Assembly (NCBI GenBank): GCA_024229515.1 | Contig: JAAESI010000340.1 | Span: 1 to 64,000, forward strand | Source: Pseudomonadota bacterium | GTDB taxonomy: Bacteria > Myxococcota_A > UBA796 > UBA9615 | DNA: 64,000 nt | Reading direction: 5' to 3' | Shown here: positions 34,988 through 45,125 of the stretch, one piece after another | How the letters are laid out: each line of letters starts with the position of its first letter | Position numbering within the stretch: position 1 is the stretch's first letter | The notes under the pieces: generated by a model | Told to the model about the DNA's origin: nothing | The model's input: only the letters and a program-made list of their open reading frames with translations | Database searches by the model: none | Position numbers and translations under genes: made by a program

Positions 34988-35058
34988 TCGTCCCGATCGG
35001 ATCGGACCAAGTGGGCTCCAACTTTGCCCCCGCCCCTGCGCGTGAGGATAATGGCGCC

Positions 35059-36333
35059 ATGTCTGGTTCCGAGAGTGACTTCGCCGCTGAAGAAGCGGCC
35101 TCCGCAAGCGACCCCACCGACGCCCCCGAGGCGCCTGAGGTTCCCCCTGCTGACGAGGAGGAGGAAGCTCCCCCGGTCAACGGCGAGGAGGACGAAGGCG
35201 GCGACGAAGGCGGCGACGACGAAGGCGGTGACGAAGCCTCCGACGAAGAAGCCGACGACGAAGAAGACGACGGCGACGACGAGGAGGCCTCCGAGGATGA
35301 GGAGGCCGCCCCCGAAGAGGACGCCGACGACGAAGAAGACGACGACGAAGAAGACGGCGAGGACGCCGACGACGACGACGCTGACGACGCGGCGGCCGAC
35401 GAAGGCGACGACGACGATGGCGATGACGACGACGACGGCGGCGACGATGCCGCGGCCGACGACGACGACGACGACGACGCGGCCGACGAGGGTCCCAGCA
35501 CGGATCCCGGCGCAGCCGCCCCCGCTCCCCCGCCGGCCAAGCCCGCTGCCGAGGTGAAGGCTCACCCCTTCGCCCGCGCCGAGGACGACGCCGCCGACCC
35601 GATGTCGTTCCTGCCCGCGGCCCTCACGGTCCTGTTGATCGTGTTCGTCTGCTGGAACTTCTGCGTTCCGCCCAACGACCCGCCGCCGCCGGCTGCCAGC
35701 TCCGACGCTCCCGCGGCGGACCATGCGCCCGCCGCCGACGCCGCCGCGGATGCTCCCGCCGCCGAGGGTGATGCCCCCGCCGCCGAGGGCGACGCTGCCG
35801 CTGCCGAAGGTGACGCCGCCGCCGAAGGTGACGCTGCCGCCGCCGAGGGTGACGCTGCCGCCGCCGAGGGTGACGCCGCCGCCGCCGAGGGTGACGCCGC
35901 CGCCGAGGGAGGCCCCGCGGGCACGCCCGAAGCCTCCCCTGACCGCGACATCCCGGACTACTCCGGCCCCGCCCTCGCGCCTGCTCCCGCCGGCACCGAC
36001 GCCGAGGCCGAGGAGGCCGCCCGCAAGTCCGCCGAGCACTACGCCGGAGGCCGGCTCCCGCAGGCCATCACGGAGGCCGACGCGGCGCTGCAGCGAGCCC
36101 CCGGAACGGCCCGCTACGAGGCCCTGCGCGCGCGCATCCTCCATGCCCAGGGCAACGACGCGGACGCGCTAACGCAGATCAACGCGGCGATCACGCATGC
36201 GCCCAGCGATGCCGACCTGTACCGCCAGCGCGCGACGATCCACGTCGCCCTGAACGACCAGGGGGCTGCCGATCTGGACATGCGCGCAGCCGAGCGCATC
36301 ACCGCCGGGCCGCTCCCCACCGAGCCTCCCTGA
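35059..36333 (+). CDS. Membrane protein: highly acidic N-terminal region, one TM, AAEGD tandem repeat, C-terminal TPR-like domain
   Basis: ~110-residue Asp/Glu-rich tract, TM FLPAALTVLLIVFVCWNFC, (AAAEGD)n, AARKSAEHYAGGRLPQAITEADAALQRAPG. Confidence 0.7.
   Translation: MSGSESDFAAEEAASASDPTDAPEAPEVPPADEEEEAPPVNGEEDEGGDEGGDDEGGDEASDEEADDEEDDGDDEEASEDEEAAPEEDADDEEDDDEEDGEDADDDDADDAAADEGDDDDGDDDDDGGDDAAADDDDDDDAADEGPSTDPGAAAPAPPPAKPAAEVKAHPFARAEDDAADPMSFLPAALTVLLIVFVCWNFCVPPNDPPPPAASSDAPAADHAPAADAAADAPAAEGDAPAAEGDAAAAEGDAAAEGDAAAAEGDAAAAEGDAAAAEGDAAAEGGPAGTPEASPDRDIPDYSGPALAPAPAGTDAEAEEAARKSAEHYAGGRLPQAITEADAALQRAPGTARYEALRARILHAQGNDADALTQINAAITHAPSDADLYRQRATIHVALNDQGAADLDMRAAERITAGPLPTEPP
35757..35917 (+). 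repeat. In-frame tandem repeat encoding A2-4EGD units
   Basis: Repeated GCCGCCGAGGGTGACGCT-type units of 15-18 bp. Confidence 0.85.
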
Positions 36334-36343
36334 TCCGCCCGCG

Positions 36344-37126
36344 GTGAGCTTCGAAGTCGTCCAGATCCCGGTCTGGCAGGACAACTACGCGTACCTGCTG
36401 TGCGCCGATGACGGCACCGCCGCGCTGGTGGACAGTCCGGAGGCGCCTCCGATTCAGGCCGAGCTGGACCGACGCGGGCTCCGCCTCACCCACATCTTCC
36501 AGACCCACCACCACTTCGACCACGTGGGCGCCAACGCCGCGCTGGTGGAGTCGGTTCCCGAACTCAAGGTCTGGGGCGGCGCGTACGACTCCGAGCACGA
36601 GCGGATCCCGGGGCAGACCCGGGTGCTCCGCGACGGTGAGCGGGCCACCTGGGCGGGCGAGACCGCGGTCATCCACGAGGTTCCGGGACACACCCTGGGC
36701 CACATCGCATGGCGGTGGTCCAACGGCGCCGCGTTCGTCGGCGACACCCTCTTCGTGGCCGGCTGCGGCCGGTTCTTCGAAGGCACGCCCGCGCAGATGG
36801 ACGTCTCCCTCAACGAGGTCATCGCGGGCTGGCCACCCGACACGAAGCTGTACTGCGCCCACGAGTACACGCAGTCCAACCTCCGGTTCGCCCTCCACGT
36901 CGACCCGGACAACGCCGACCTTCAGGCGCTGTCCCAGGAGGTCGACGCGCTCCGCGCCGAGGGGCAGCCGACGGTGCCGTCGACCCTGGCGCGTGAACTG
37001 TCCTGCAACCCATTCCTGCGATGTGATACACCCGCCATCCGTGCGGCCACGGCCTCCCCCAAGGGGGCACCGCGCCACGATGTCTTGGGGCGGCTTCGCG
37101 CGATGAAGGACGGATTCCGAGGGTGA
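36344..37126 (+). CDS. gloB: Hydroxyacylglutathione hydrolase (glyoxalase II)
   Basis: DNYAYLLCADDGTAALVDSP, FQTHHHFDHVGAN, VPGHTLGHIAW, FVGDTLFVAGCGRFFEGTPAQM, YCAHEYTQSNLRFA. Confidence 0.94.
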   Translation: MSFEVVQIPVWQDNYAYLLCADDGTAALVDSPEAPPIQAELDRRGLRLTHIFQTHHHFDHVGANAALVESVPELKVWGGAYDSEHERIPGQTRVLRDGERATWAGETAVIHEVPGHTLGHIAWRWSNGAAFVGDTLFVAGCGRFFEGTPAQMDVSLNEVIAGWPPDTKLYCAHEYTQSNLRFALHVDPDNADLQALSQEVDALRAEGQPTVPSTLARELSCNPFLRCDTPAIRAATASPKGAPRHDVLGRLRAMKDGFRG

Positions 37127-37839
37127 CGAGCAAGCGACTCCTGCCGATCCTGCTGCTCGCCGTCGTCGCGACGGGCTGCTCGACCGCGCACCACGCCCGT
37201 CCCCTGGGCAAAGGCAACCAGGCGATCCACGCCTCGATCGGCGGCCCCATCGCCGGCATCGGCAGCGACCGCACCCCCATCCCGCTGACGACGCTGACCT
37301 ACAAGGTGGGGGTGACCGACCGCACCGACGTGTTCGTCGGCTGGCACGTGCTGGAGACCTTCGTCAACGGCGGCAACGCCTACTTCGACATCGGCGCGAG
37401 CTACTACCTGCTCGACCAGAAGAAGGCTCGACCGGGGCTCAGCGCGGCGTTCACCGTGTCCCCGCTGATCAACAAGAAGTCCGGCTGGGCGTCGTTCGAC
37501 CTGCAGATCACCGCGTCGTGGACCTTCGATCCGCTGGAGCGCACGCTCCTGTACGTCGGCTTCCACAACTACTTCGTGCCGGTCCGCCGCACCATCGATG
37601 ACCGACCGACCCCCGTCTACACCTTCTCCCCCTACCTGGGAGGCCAGGTTCGGGTCGGCAAGAAGCGGCGCCTCGGCCTCGCCCTCGAGGTGAAGTGGCA
37701 CCGCCCCTACGCCTCCACCAAGGACGCCGTGGTCGGCTACGTCGGCCCGGGGAACCTGGGCGCGCTCGGCTTCCTCACGGGCATCACCGTGTTCATTGGC
37801 AAGGACACCAAGCCGAAGCTCAAGGAGGTTGAGGAATGA
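37123..37839 (+). CDS. Hypothetical lipoprotein
   Basis: MTSKRLLPILLLAVVATGC lipobox; ATGA-type overlaps with both neighbours. Confidence 0.7.
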   Translation: MTSKRLLPILLLAVVATGCSTAHHARPLGKGNQAIHASIGGPIAGIGSDRTPIPLTTLTYKVGVTDRTDVFVGWHVLETFVNGGNAYFDIGASYYLLDQKKARPGLSAAFTVSPLINKKSGWASFDLQITASWTFDPLERTLLYVGFHNYFVPVRRTIDDRPTPVYTFSPYLGGQVRVGKKRRLGLALEVKWHRPYASTKDAVVGYVGPGNLGALGFLTGITVFIGKDTKPKLKEVEE

Positions 37840-38894
37840 GGCGCCTCCTCCTCGTCGCTGTGACCCTCGCGCTGCTGCTCGGCGGCTGCATCGACGTGCT
37901 CGACAGCTCCTGGTTCAACCCCCGCGACCCGTCGACGGGCGACTACCTCGCCGAGCTGGACCTGTACGACTGGCGGGAGATTCCCGACGCCAACATCGAG
38001 CTCGTCGAGCTCACCAGCACCAAGGTCGACGGCGAGGACGAGGCCCCGACCATCTACGGCATGTGGGCCCATCAGTGCCTCGAGGGGCAGTGCGTCACGG
38101 TCGACCGCCCGGAGTTCTCGGCGGTCAATCAAGACAAGACGATCCTGTACCTCCACGGCAACGACAGCCACATCCCCGGCTACTGGGACCGGATCGAGAT
38201 GCTCTGGTTCATGGGCTACCGCGTCTTCGCCATCGACTACCGGGACTACGGCCTGTCCACCGGCGTCGCGTCGGAGGCGGGGGTCTTCGCCGACGCCCGG
38301 ACCGGGCTGCAGCACGTGCTCGATCGCATCTCCGACGAGACCGGGGTCGAAGACCCCAACCCGCTCTTCATCGACCTCGCCTACTACGGCTGGTCGCTGG
38401 GCTCCACCGCCGCCATCGACCTCGCCGTCGAGCATCCGCCCAAGGCGCTGATCACCGAAGGCGCGCTCGCGTCGGCGCAAGCGTTCGTCGACGACGCCGC
38501 CGGGTTGGGGATCAGCAGCACGGTGATGGTGGACGCGGAGTTCGACAACCTCGGCAAGATCCCCTCGGTCATCTCGCCGAAGCTGTTCACCCACGGCCTC
38601 GACGACGACTTCGTCCGGTGGGAGTTCAGCAAGGCGCTCTTCGACGTCGCCGAGGAGCCCAAGCAGCTCTACACCGTCGCCCTGTCGGTGCACGGCGACG
38701 TGCCCTGCCCGGCGCGCGACCCGGGCCCCGACATCCGCTTCCGCAACGGCCCCGACGACGTCGCCGAGTGGATGGACGTCGAGGGTGCCACCTCCGATCC
38801 GACGGCCCCCCCGGAGGACCGCCGCGACCCCTGCCGCGCCGAGGAACTCTGGCTGGAGACAGTCAGCGAGTTCCTCGACGAGCACATGCCTTAG
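37836..38894 (+). CDS. Alpha/beta hydrolase-fold lipoprotein
   Basis: LLLGGC lipobox; KTILYLHGNDSHIPGYWDRIE, VFAIDYRDYGLSTG, YGWSLGSTAAIDLA. Confidence 0.82.
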   Translation: MRRLLLVAVTLALLLGGCIDVLDSSWFNPRDPSTGDYLAELDLYDWREIPDANIELVELTSTKVDGEDEAPTIYGMWAHQCLEGQCVTVDRPEFSAVNQDKTILYLHGNDSHIPGYWDRIEMLWFMGYRVFAIDYRDYGLSTGVASEAGVFADARTGLQHVLDRISDETGVEDPNPLFIDLAYYGWSLGSTAAIDLAVEHPPKALITEGALASAQAFVDDAAGLGISSTVMVDAEFDNLGKIPSVISPKLFTHGLDDDFVRWEFSKALFDVAEEPKQLYTVALSVHGDVPCPARDPGPDIRFRNGPDDVAEWMDVEGATSDPTAPPEDRRDPCRAEELWLETVSEFLDEHMP

Positions 38895-38906
38895 GATGGG
38901 AACGGC

Positions 38907-41729
38907 ATGAGCAGCGAAGGTGGCCCCGATCTCTGGATGAAGAGCCTCAGCCGCGTCCTGTCGTGGGTCGGCCAGGAGCTGCCCGACGACGAGGCGCCGG
39001 AGCTGGAGGACGAGGTCCGCGTCGAGGTCGACGACATGCCCCCCGCCGTCGCCGCCGCGATCGCCGCCCCCCCACCGATCGCCGAGCTGACGCCCACGCC
39101 GGGGCCGACTCCGATCCTGGTCAAGGACCCCGAGGCGGGCCGGCTCCGCGAAGATCTCGCGCGCACCCGCGAGGAGCTCGGCGGCGCCCAGGCGGATGCC
39201 GAACGGCTCGCCAAGTCGCTGACGGAGGCGCGCGAGGAGCTCGGCCGCGCCCGCGCCGACCTCGAGGGCACCCGCGAGGAGCTGGGCGGCACCCGAGGCG
39301 AGGCCGAACGCAGCGCCAAGAAGCTGGCCGAGGCGCGCGAGCAGCTCGGTTTCGCCCGGTCCGAGCTGGAGGGCACCCGCGAGGACGTGGACGGCACCCG
39401 AGGCGAGGCCGAACGCAACGCCAAGAAGCTGGCCGAGGCGCGCGAAGAGCTGACCTGGGCGCGCTCCGAGCTGAAGACGGCCCGCGACGAAGTCGACCAG
39501 CAGCGCGAACGGCTCGAGGAAGCCCGCCGCGAGGCCGAGAGCGCCCGCACCCGCCTGGGGTCCACCGCCGGAGGCGCCGAGGAAGCGCGCGCCGAAGCGG
39601 AGCGGGCCCGCGACGAAGCCGCCCGCGCAGCCGAGGAGCTGGCCCAGGTCAAGCGACGCCTGCAAGCGGCCGAAGCCCGCGTCAGCGGCGACCAGGACGG
39701 ACTCGCCAAGGACCTCGAAGAGGCGCTGACGGCCCGCGAAGAGGCGGACCTCAGGGCCCTCGAGGCGGCGCAAATGGCGCGCGACTCGGCCCTGGAGATG
39801 CGACGCGCGCAGGTCGAACTGGAGGGGCTCCGGCAGGCCGCGACCCGCCACGAAGAGCGCGCCGAGACCGCCGAGGATCAGGCCAACCGAGCGCGCGACC
39901 GCGCCCGCCATGCCGAGGGCCAGGCGCAGGCCGCCGAGGAGTCGACCCGGCTCGCCGAGGAGCGCGCCCGCCGCGCCGAAGAGCGCGCCCGGGAGGCCGA
40001 CCGTCGCGCCCGGGAAGCCGAAGCCGCGGCCGCCGAAGCGGAGGACCTCAAGACCGAGTCGGCCGCCCGCGTGCGCGAACTCGAAGCGAAGCTCCGCGAG
40101 CTCGCCCACAGCGCCACCGACACCGAGGTCCGGGCCCAGGAGCTGGAGCAGGCCCTCGCCCGGAAGGACATGCTGTTCGCCGAGCAGCGCGACCTCAAGG
40201 GCACGGTCGAGGAAGACGCGGACCAGCAGATCAAGGACCTGTCGGACCGCCTCAAGCGCGAGCGGATCGTCAGCATGGACCTGCGGCGGGAGATCGAAGG
40301 ACTCGAGACCCGCATCGAGGAAGCGCGCGCCGAAGCCGCGGGCAACGCCCACATCGCCGCCGAGCGCCTCGCCGAGGTCGAAGCCGCCCAGACCTCCACC
40401 GCCCGCGCCGAAGCCGCCGCCGAAGCGGCCCGCACCGACGCCACCACCGCCCACACGACCGCCACGACCGCCCGCGAGGAGGCCGATGCGGCCGAGCGCC
40501 GATCCATCGAGGTGGCGGCCAAGCTCGAGACCGCGATCGCCGAAGCCGCCGAAGCCGCCGAGCAGACCCGGGCGGCGGAGGCTTCGACCAAGGAAGCTCA
40601 GGCCGCGGCCGTGGAGACCCAGCACGCGCACGACGCCCTCGAACGGGAGCTCGCCGAAGCCCGACGCTCCGTCACCGAGGCTGAGGCCGCCGCCGAGGAG
40701 GCCCGCGCCGCGACCGCGCTGGTGCAGCAGGACGCCGCCGAGTTCCAGGAAGAGGCGGCGAAGATCCAGCGGATCCTCGACGTGGCGGGCAAGGAGCTGG
40801 ACGAGTTCAAGCGGCTGGCCGCCGAACAGGCCGATCGCGCCGACGCCGCCGAGGGGCTGAGCCTGCAGCTGGAAGCCCGCGCGACCCAGGCCGAGTCGGA
40901 TCTCAAGGACGCCCATGCCGCCACCGCCGCCGCCGCCGGGGTTGCCGGCGAGGAGGCCCTCGCCGAGCTGGAGACCGCCCGCGCCGCCGCCGAGCAGGCG
41001 CGCCAGGACGCCGACGACACGATGCGCAATGCCGCCGGGCAGCTCCGCCAGTTCAAGGAGCGGGTCTCCCTGCTGGAGAACGAACGCGACACGGCGGTCG
41101 CGATGGCCACCTCCCCGGGCCGCGCCGCCCCTGAACAGCGCGGCATCCGCGACCGGCTGGAGACGATGGAGCAGCGCATCGCGGAGCTCACCGGTGAGCT
41201 CAACGCCAAGGACCGCGACCTGCAGATGGCGCAGAGCGAATACCGCGAAGCAGAGCACCGCATCGGCGCCCTGCAGGAGTCCCTCGCCACGCGCGAGCGG
41301 CAGCTCAAGGGGCTGGAGCGAAACCTCACCCGGCTCGCTCAGGAGCGCGCCTCCGGTGACATGTCCGCCGCCGTCGACCCGCCCGCGGCCGCCGCCAGCA
41401 GCCCGGACACGGGCGTGGGGCTGGGTGCCCGACGTCGCCCCGGTCTGAGCATGGGCGGCGCACCCAACCAGGCGCTCACCAGTACCGGCACAGCCCGGCG
41501 GATCGAGAAGCCGCCGACCCCGGCGGTGCCGAAGGTTCCCGCCAGTCCGCCGCCCGCCTCCGCCGCGGAACCCCCGGCCGTCGGTCTCGGCGCTCGCAGA
41601 GGCACGCCCGCAGCGGCCACCACCCCGGCGGCGACCGGCTCCTTCTCGGGCTACGAGATGCTCAGCGCGCGCAAGGACCACGGCAAGAAGGAAGAGAAGC
41701 GCGGCCTGTTCCGCCGCAAGCGCAAGTAG
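38907..41729 (+). CDS. Long coiled-coil protein (940 aa)
   Basis: Extended Ala/Glu/Arg heptad-like region, basic C-terminus KKEEKRGLFRRKRK. Confidence 0.75.
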   Translation: MSSEGGPDLWMKSLSRVLSWVGQELPDDEAPELEDEVRVEVDDMPPAVAAAIAAPPPIAELTPTPGPTPILVKDPEAGRLREDLARTREELGGAQADAERLAKSLTEAREELGRARADLEGTREELGGTRGEAERSAKKLAEAREQLGFARSELEGTREDVDGTRGEAERNAKKLAEAREELTWARSELKTARDEVDQQRERLEEARREAESARTRLGSTAGGAEEARAEAERARDEAARAAEELAQVKRRLQAAEARVSGDQDGLAKDLEEALTAREEADLRALEAAQMARDSALEMRRAQVELEGLRQAATRHEERAETAEDQANRARDRARHAEGQAQAAEESTRLAEERARRAEERAREADRRAREAEAAAAEAEDLKTESAARVRELEAKLRELAHSATDTEVRAQELEQALARKDMLFAEQRDLKGTVEEDADQQIKDLSDRLKRERIVSMDLRREIEGLETRIEEARAEAAGNAHIAAERLAEVEAAQTSTARAEAAAEAARTDATTAHTTATTAREEADAAERRSIEVAAKLETAIAEAAEAAEQTRAAEASTKEAQAAAVETQHAHDALERELAEARRSVTEAEAAAEEARAATALVQQDAAEFQEEAAKIQRILDVAGKELDEFKRLAAEQADRADAAEGLSLQLEARATQAESDLKDAHAATAAAAGVAGEEALAELETARAAAEQARQDADDTMRNAAGQLRQFKERVSLLENERDTAVAMATSPGRAAPEQRGIRDRLETMEQRIAELTGELNAKDRDLQMAQSEYREAEHRIGALQESLATRERQLKGLERNLTRLAQERASGDMSAAVDPPAAAASSPDTGVGLGARRRPGLSMGGAPNQALTSTGTARRIEKPPTPAVPKVPASPPPASAAEPPAVGLGARRGTPAAATTPAATGSFSGYEMLSARKDHGKKEEKRGLFRRKRK
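39286..39450 (+). repeat. ~105-bp-period direct repeat inside the coiled-coil gene
   Basis: GGCACCCGAGGCGAGGCCGAACGCARCGCCAAGAAGCTGGCCGAGGCGCGCGA occurs near 39288 and again 105 bp later. Confidence 0.8.
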
Positions 41730-41732
41730 CCG

Positions 41733-42560
41733 CTACTTCAGCGTGATGCCCTTGCCGTACTGCTTCTTGCTCCGGCGGTAGTGCCGCATGAACGTCGGCA
41801 TCTCTTCGCCCAGACGCTCGATCCGCTTCCGGTTCGTCGGATGCGTGGAGAAGATCGCCACCGGCTGATCGCCGTACATCGTCGACATGCGCTCCCACAC
41901 GGCGACCGATTCGCGCGGGTCGTAGCCCGCCTTGGCCATGAAGATCCCACCCAGGTAGTCCGACTCCAGTTCGTTGGCGCGGCTGAACGGCAGCACCACC
42001 CCGAGGGACGCACCGAGGCCCAGCATCGCCATGATCCCGTCGTGGTGCTCGCTGTTGGAGAGGCTGACGTCGGCGACCGCGAGGCCGAGGCTGAGCAGCA
42101 TCTGGCCGGAGATCCGTTCGGCCCCGTGGCGCGCCACCGCGTGCCCTGCCTCGTGGCCCAGGACCGCCGCGAGGCCGGCTTCGGTGCCCATCGCGGGGAG
42201 GATGCCCTGGTAGACGGCGACCTTGCCCCCGGGCAGGCAGAAGGCGTTGACGCTGTCGCTCTTGATGAGCTGGAACTCCCAGTCCAGTTTCCGCCACGCT
42301 GCGGGCGTGTGCTGGGAGATGCGCCGGCCCACCACGCGGACCGCCTTGGCCTCGCGGCCCTCCGGAATGATCTTCTCCTCGGCGAGGATCTCCTTGTACG
42401 CCGCGGCCCCCAGTTCGACCTCGGAGGGGAAGTCCAGAAGCACGACGCTGCGGCGACCGGTGTACGGCACGCGGCTGCACGCGCCGATGATGAGGGCCAG
42501 GAGGAGGACCGACGCGGCGGCGCCGATCAAGCTGCGGGAGGGGAGAGAGATCGCCTTCAT
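41733..42560 (-). CDS. M48 family metalloprotease lipoprotein (BepA/LoiP-like)
   Basis: LALIIGAC lipobox; VLGHEAGHAVARHGAERIS (HExxH), ELESDYLGGIFMAKAGYDPR, STHPTNRKRIERL. Confidence 0.92.
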   Translation of the reverse strand: MKAISLPSRSLIGAAASVLLLALIIGACSRVPYTGRRSVVLLDFPSEVELGAAAYKEILAEEKIIPEGREAKAVRVVGRRISQHTPAAWRKLDWEFQLIKSDSVNAFCLPGGKVAVYQGILPAMGTEAGLAAVLGHEAGHAVARHGAERISGQMLLSLGLAVADVSLSNSEHHDGIMAMLGLGASLGVVLPFSRANELESDYLGGIFMAKAGYDPRESVAVWERMSTMYGDQPVAIFSTHPTNRKRIERLGEEMPTFMRHYRRSKKQYGKGITLK

Positions 42561-42592
42561 GAGTGTCGCAGTATAGTTTCCCGGTTCCGTTC

Positions 42593-44023
42593 ATGGCCGA
42601 ACCCAGCCGCAAGCTCAAACGACGCTCCGATCCCGTGATTCGCGGGCCCGTCGTAATCCTGCCGCCGACGACCCCCGGAGGGCCGCCGCGCCGCTTCGCG
42701 ATCCAGCCGGGGCGGGTCATCGGGCTGCTCGCCTTGATGTTCCTGCTGGGGGCCGGCGTCACCGGCGGGCTCTTCGCCTGGCACCTGACCGGGCTGTCCC
42801 AGGACTACGCCCACCTCGACGACGAGGTCCAGCAGCTCAAACACGAACTGACCGAGCTGCGCGAAGCCAGCACGGCGGTCTCCTCGGCCTCCGAGCCGAC
42901 CGCCATGGCCGATCCGGAGGCCGGGGCCCCCACCGGCGACCGCCTCGACCTCCCCATCTCGAGCCTCCGGGGCGAGGAACCCCGCGTGCGCGTCGCCGTG
43001 CTGAACACCACCGAAGAGGTGCTGCTGACGGGCGAAGGGCTCGTGCTCGTCCACGAGGTCGGCGAACCGACGCCAATGCCTCGCGGGCGCGTGCGCATCA
43101 AGCCTCACGGGGGCGGCATCCACATCGAGGGCGTCGGCGGAGTCCGCCCGGGCACCCTGATCGAGTCCCGCCTGGGGCCCATCAGCCTCGGCGACCGCAG
43201 CTACCCCGGCCGCCTCGAGGTCCAGAAGGACGGCAAGCACATCATCCTCGTGAACGTCGTCGGCATGGAGGAGTACGTGGCCGGAGTCGTCAGCTCCGAG
43301 CTCCCCGCGAGTTGGGGGCTGGAGGCCAAGAAGGCCCAGGCGATCGCCGCCCGCAGCTACGCCGTCATGCAGATGGCCACCGCCGAGGGGGGGTGGCACC
43401 TGGAGGCCACGGTCATGGACCAGGCCTACAGCGGCAAGCCGGTCGACGCGGGCAGCCGCGCGGCAGTCACGGCGACCCACGGCAAGGTCCTGTCCGCCGG
43501 AGGCGGGCTCGTCAGCGTTTACTACAGCTCGACCTGCGCGGGCCGCACGGAGGAGCCGGAGACGGTCTGGCCGGACCGGCCTTCCAACGGCACCGGCGCG
43601 GCCGACTGCGGCTTCTGCAAAAAGGCGCCGTCGTTCCACTGGAACGCCACGGTCACCACCGCGAAGCTGCTCGAAGTGCTCAAGGCCCAGGGCCACCGCG
43701 CGCGCGCCGTGGAGACGCTTCAGCTGCGCCGCTCCACCCGCAGCGGGCGGGTCACGTCGGTGGACGTCGTCACCGACAAGGGCACGGTCACGTGGAGCGG
43801 GAACGACTTCCGGCTGCTCCTGGGCTCGACCCAGATCAAGAGCACCCGGTTCGAGCTTCGCTTCGACGAGGCCAACAGCCAGTTTGCGCTGACCGGCACC
43901 GGCTTCGGCCACGGGGTCGGCCTTTGCCAGTACGGCGCCCAGGGGATGGACCAGGCCGGACACGACCACACACAGATTCTGGGCCGGTACTTCCCCGCCG
44001 CCACCATCGAGGAACTGTGGTAA
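42593..44023 (+). CDS. SpoIID/LytB domain protein
   Basis: YPGRLEVQKDGKHIILVNVVGMEEYVAGVVSSELPASWGLEAKKAQAIAARSYAV; GTGFGHGVGLCQYGAQGMDQAG. Confidence 0.9.
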   Translation: MAEPSRKLKRRSDPVIRGPVVILPPTTPGGPPRRFAIQPGRVIGLLALMFLLGAGVTGGLFAWHLTGLSQDYAHLDDEVQQLKHELTELREASTAVSSASEPTAMADPEAGAPTGDRLDLPISSLRGEEPRVRVAVLNTTEEVLLTGEGLVLVHEVGEPTPMPRGRVRIKPHGGGIHIEGVGGVRPGTLIESRLGPISLGDRSYPGRLEVQKDGKHIILVNVVGMEEYVAGVVSSELPASWGLEAKKAQAIAARSYAVMQMATAEGGWHLEATVMDQAYSGKPVDAGSRAAVTATHGKVLSAGGGLVSVYYSSTCAGRTEEPETVWPDRPSNGTGAADCGFCKKAPSFHWNATVTTAKLLEVLKAQGHRARAVETLQLRRSTRSGRVTSVDVVTDKGTVTWSGNDFRLLLGSTQIKSTRFELRFDEANSQFALTGTGFGHGVGLCQYGAQGMDQAGHDHTQILGRYFPAATIEELW

Positions 44024-44051
44024 CTCCACGGATGCACTCTCGGAGATCCTC

Positions 44052-45116
44052 ATGAACCGCCGCCTCCTGATCGTCGCTTTCCTCGTCGCGCTGATGTCCC
44101 TGCTGCCCATGGCCTGCGGCGACCCCAACAACCCCGGGGACAGCAACGGCGAGATCTGCGGCGACGACCGCGACAACGACGGCGACGGCGCCGTCGATGA
44201 GGGCGAGGACGAGGACGGCGACAGCTACAAGAGCTGCGACCCGATCGCCGAGCTGATCGACTGCGACGACAACAACGCCGACGTGCACCCCGACGCGGAC
44301 GAGATCTGCGACGGCAACGACACCGACTGCAACGGCACCGAGGACGACGTGGACGTCGATGGCGACGGCGTCATCTCGGCCGACTGCGGCGGCGCGGACT
44401 GCGACGACGCCAACCCCAACGTGTTCCCCGGCCGGCCCGAGTCCTGCGACGGCGCGGACAACGACTGCGACGGCGAGGTCGACGACGGCTTCGACGCCGA
44501 CGACGACGGCTGGACCTCCTGCAACGGCGACTGCGACAACACCGACCCGCTCGTGAACCCCGATGCGGTCGAGGACTGCGACGGCGTCGACAACAACTGC
44601 GACAACGACATCGACGAGACCTTCGACCTCGACCAGGACGGATACATCGGCTGGGACGGCCCGACGTACATCACCTGCGCGGACCTGTACTCCCCCGGCG
44701 GCGAGCGGGCCGAGTTCGGCGACTGCAACGACGACAACGACGAGCAGTGGCCGGGCGCCCACGAGGACGCCACCAACGGCGAGGACGACGACTGCGACCA
44801 GTGCGTCGACGAGTGCCAGGACACCGACGGCGACGGCTACGACAACTGCGAGATCGACGCCCCCGGCGACCCGACCTGCGAGGTCACGGGCGAGAACTTC
44901 CCCGACGACGGGCAGGAGGCGGACTGCTTCGACTGCGCCAACGAAGACAACTTCGAGTGCGACCAGATCGCCGAGAACGTCTACCCGAACTTCGAGTACA
45001 CCATCGAGACCGAAGAGGGGCCGCTGGTCCTGGACGAGATCTGCGACCGCGTCGACAACGACTGCGACGGCGAGATCGACGAAGGATACGACCCGGATAC
45101 GTGCGATCCGCTATAA
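44052..45116 (+). CDS. MopE-like lipoprotein, Cys-rich
   Basis: MNRRLLIVAFLVALMSLLPMAC; repeated CDGxDNDCDGEVDDG and DCDDANPNVFPG motifs. Confidence 0.85.
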   Translation: MNRRLLIVAFLVALMSLLPMACGDPNNPGDSNGEICGDDRDNDGDGAVDEGEDEDGDSYKSCDPIAELIDCDDNNADVHPDADEICDGNDTDCNGTEDDVDVDGDGVISADCGGADCDDANPNVFPGRPESCDGADNDCDGEVDDGFDADDDGWTSCNGDCDNTDPLVNPDAVEDCDGVDNNCDNDIDETFDLDQDGYIGWDGPTYITCADLYSPGGERAEFGDCNDDNDEQWPGAHEDATNGEDDDCDQCVDECQDTDGDGYDNCEIDAPGDPTCEVTGENFPDDGQEADCFDCANEDNFECDQIAENVYPNFEYTIETEEGPLVLDEICDRVDNDCDGEIDEGYDPDTCDPL

Positions 45117-45125
45117 GCCGCGGCC

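Noticed and set aside
37737-41681. 1314-aa minus-strand ORF
   Set aside because: Antisense to the alpha/beta hydrolase and coiled-coil genes; low-complexity Gly/Leu/Arg composition typical of shadow frames.
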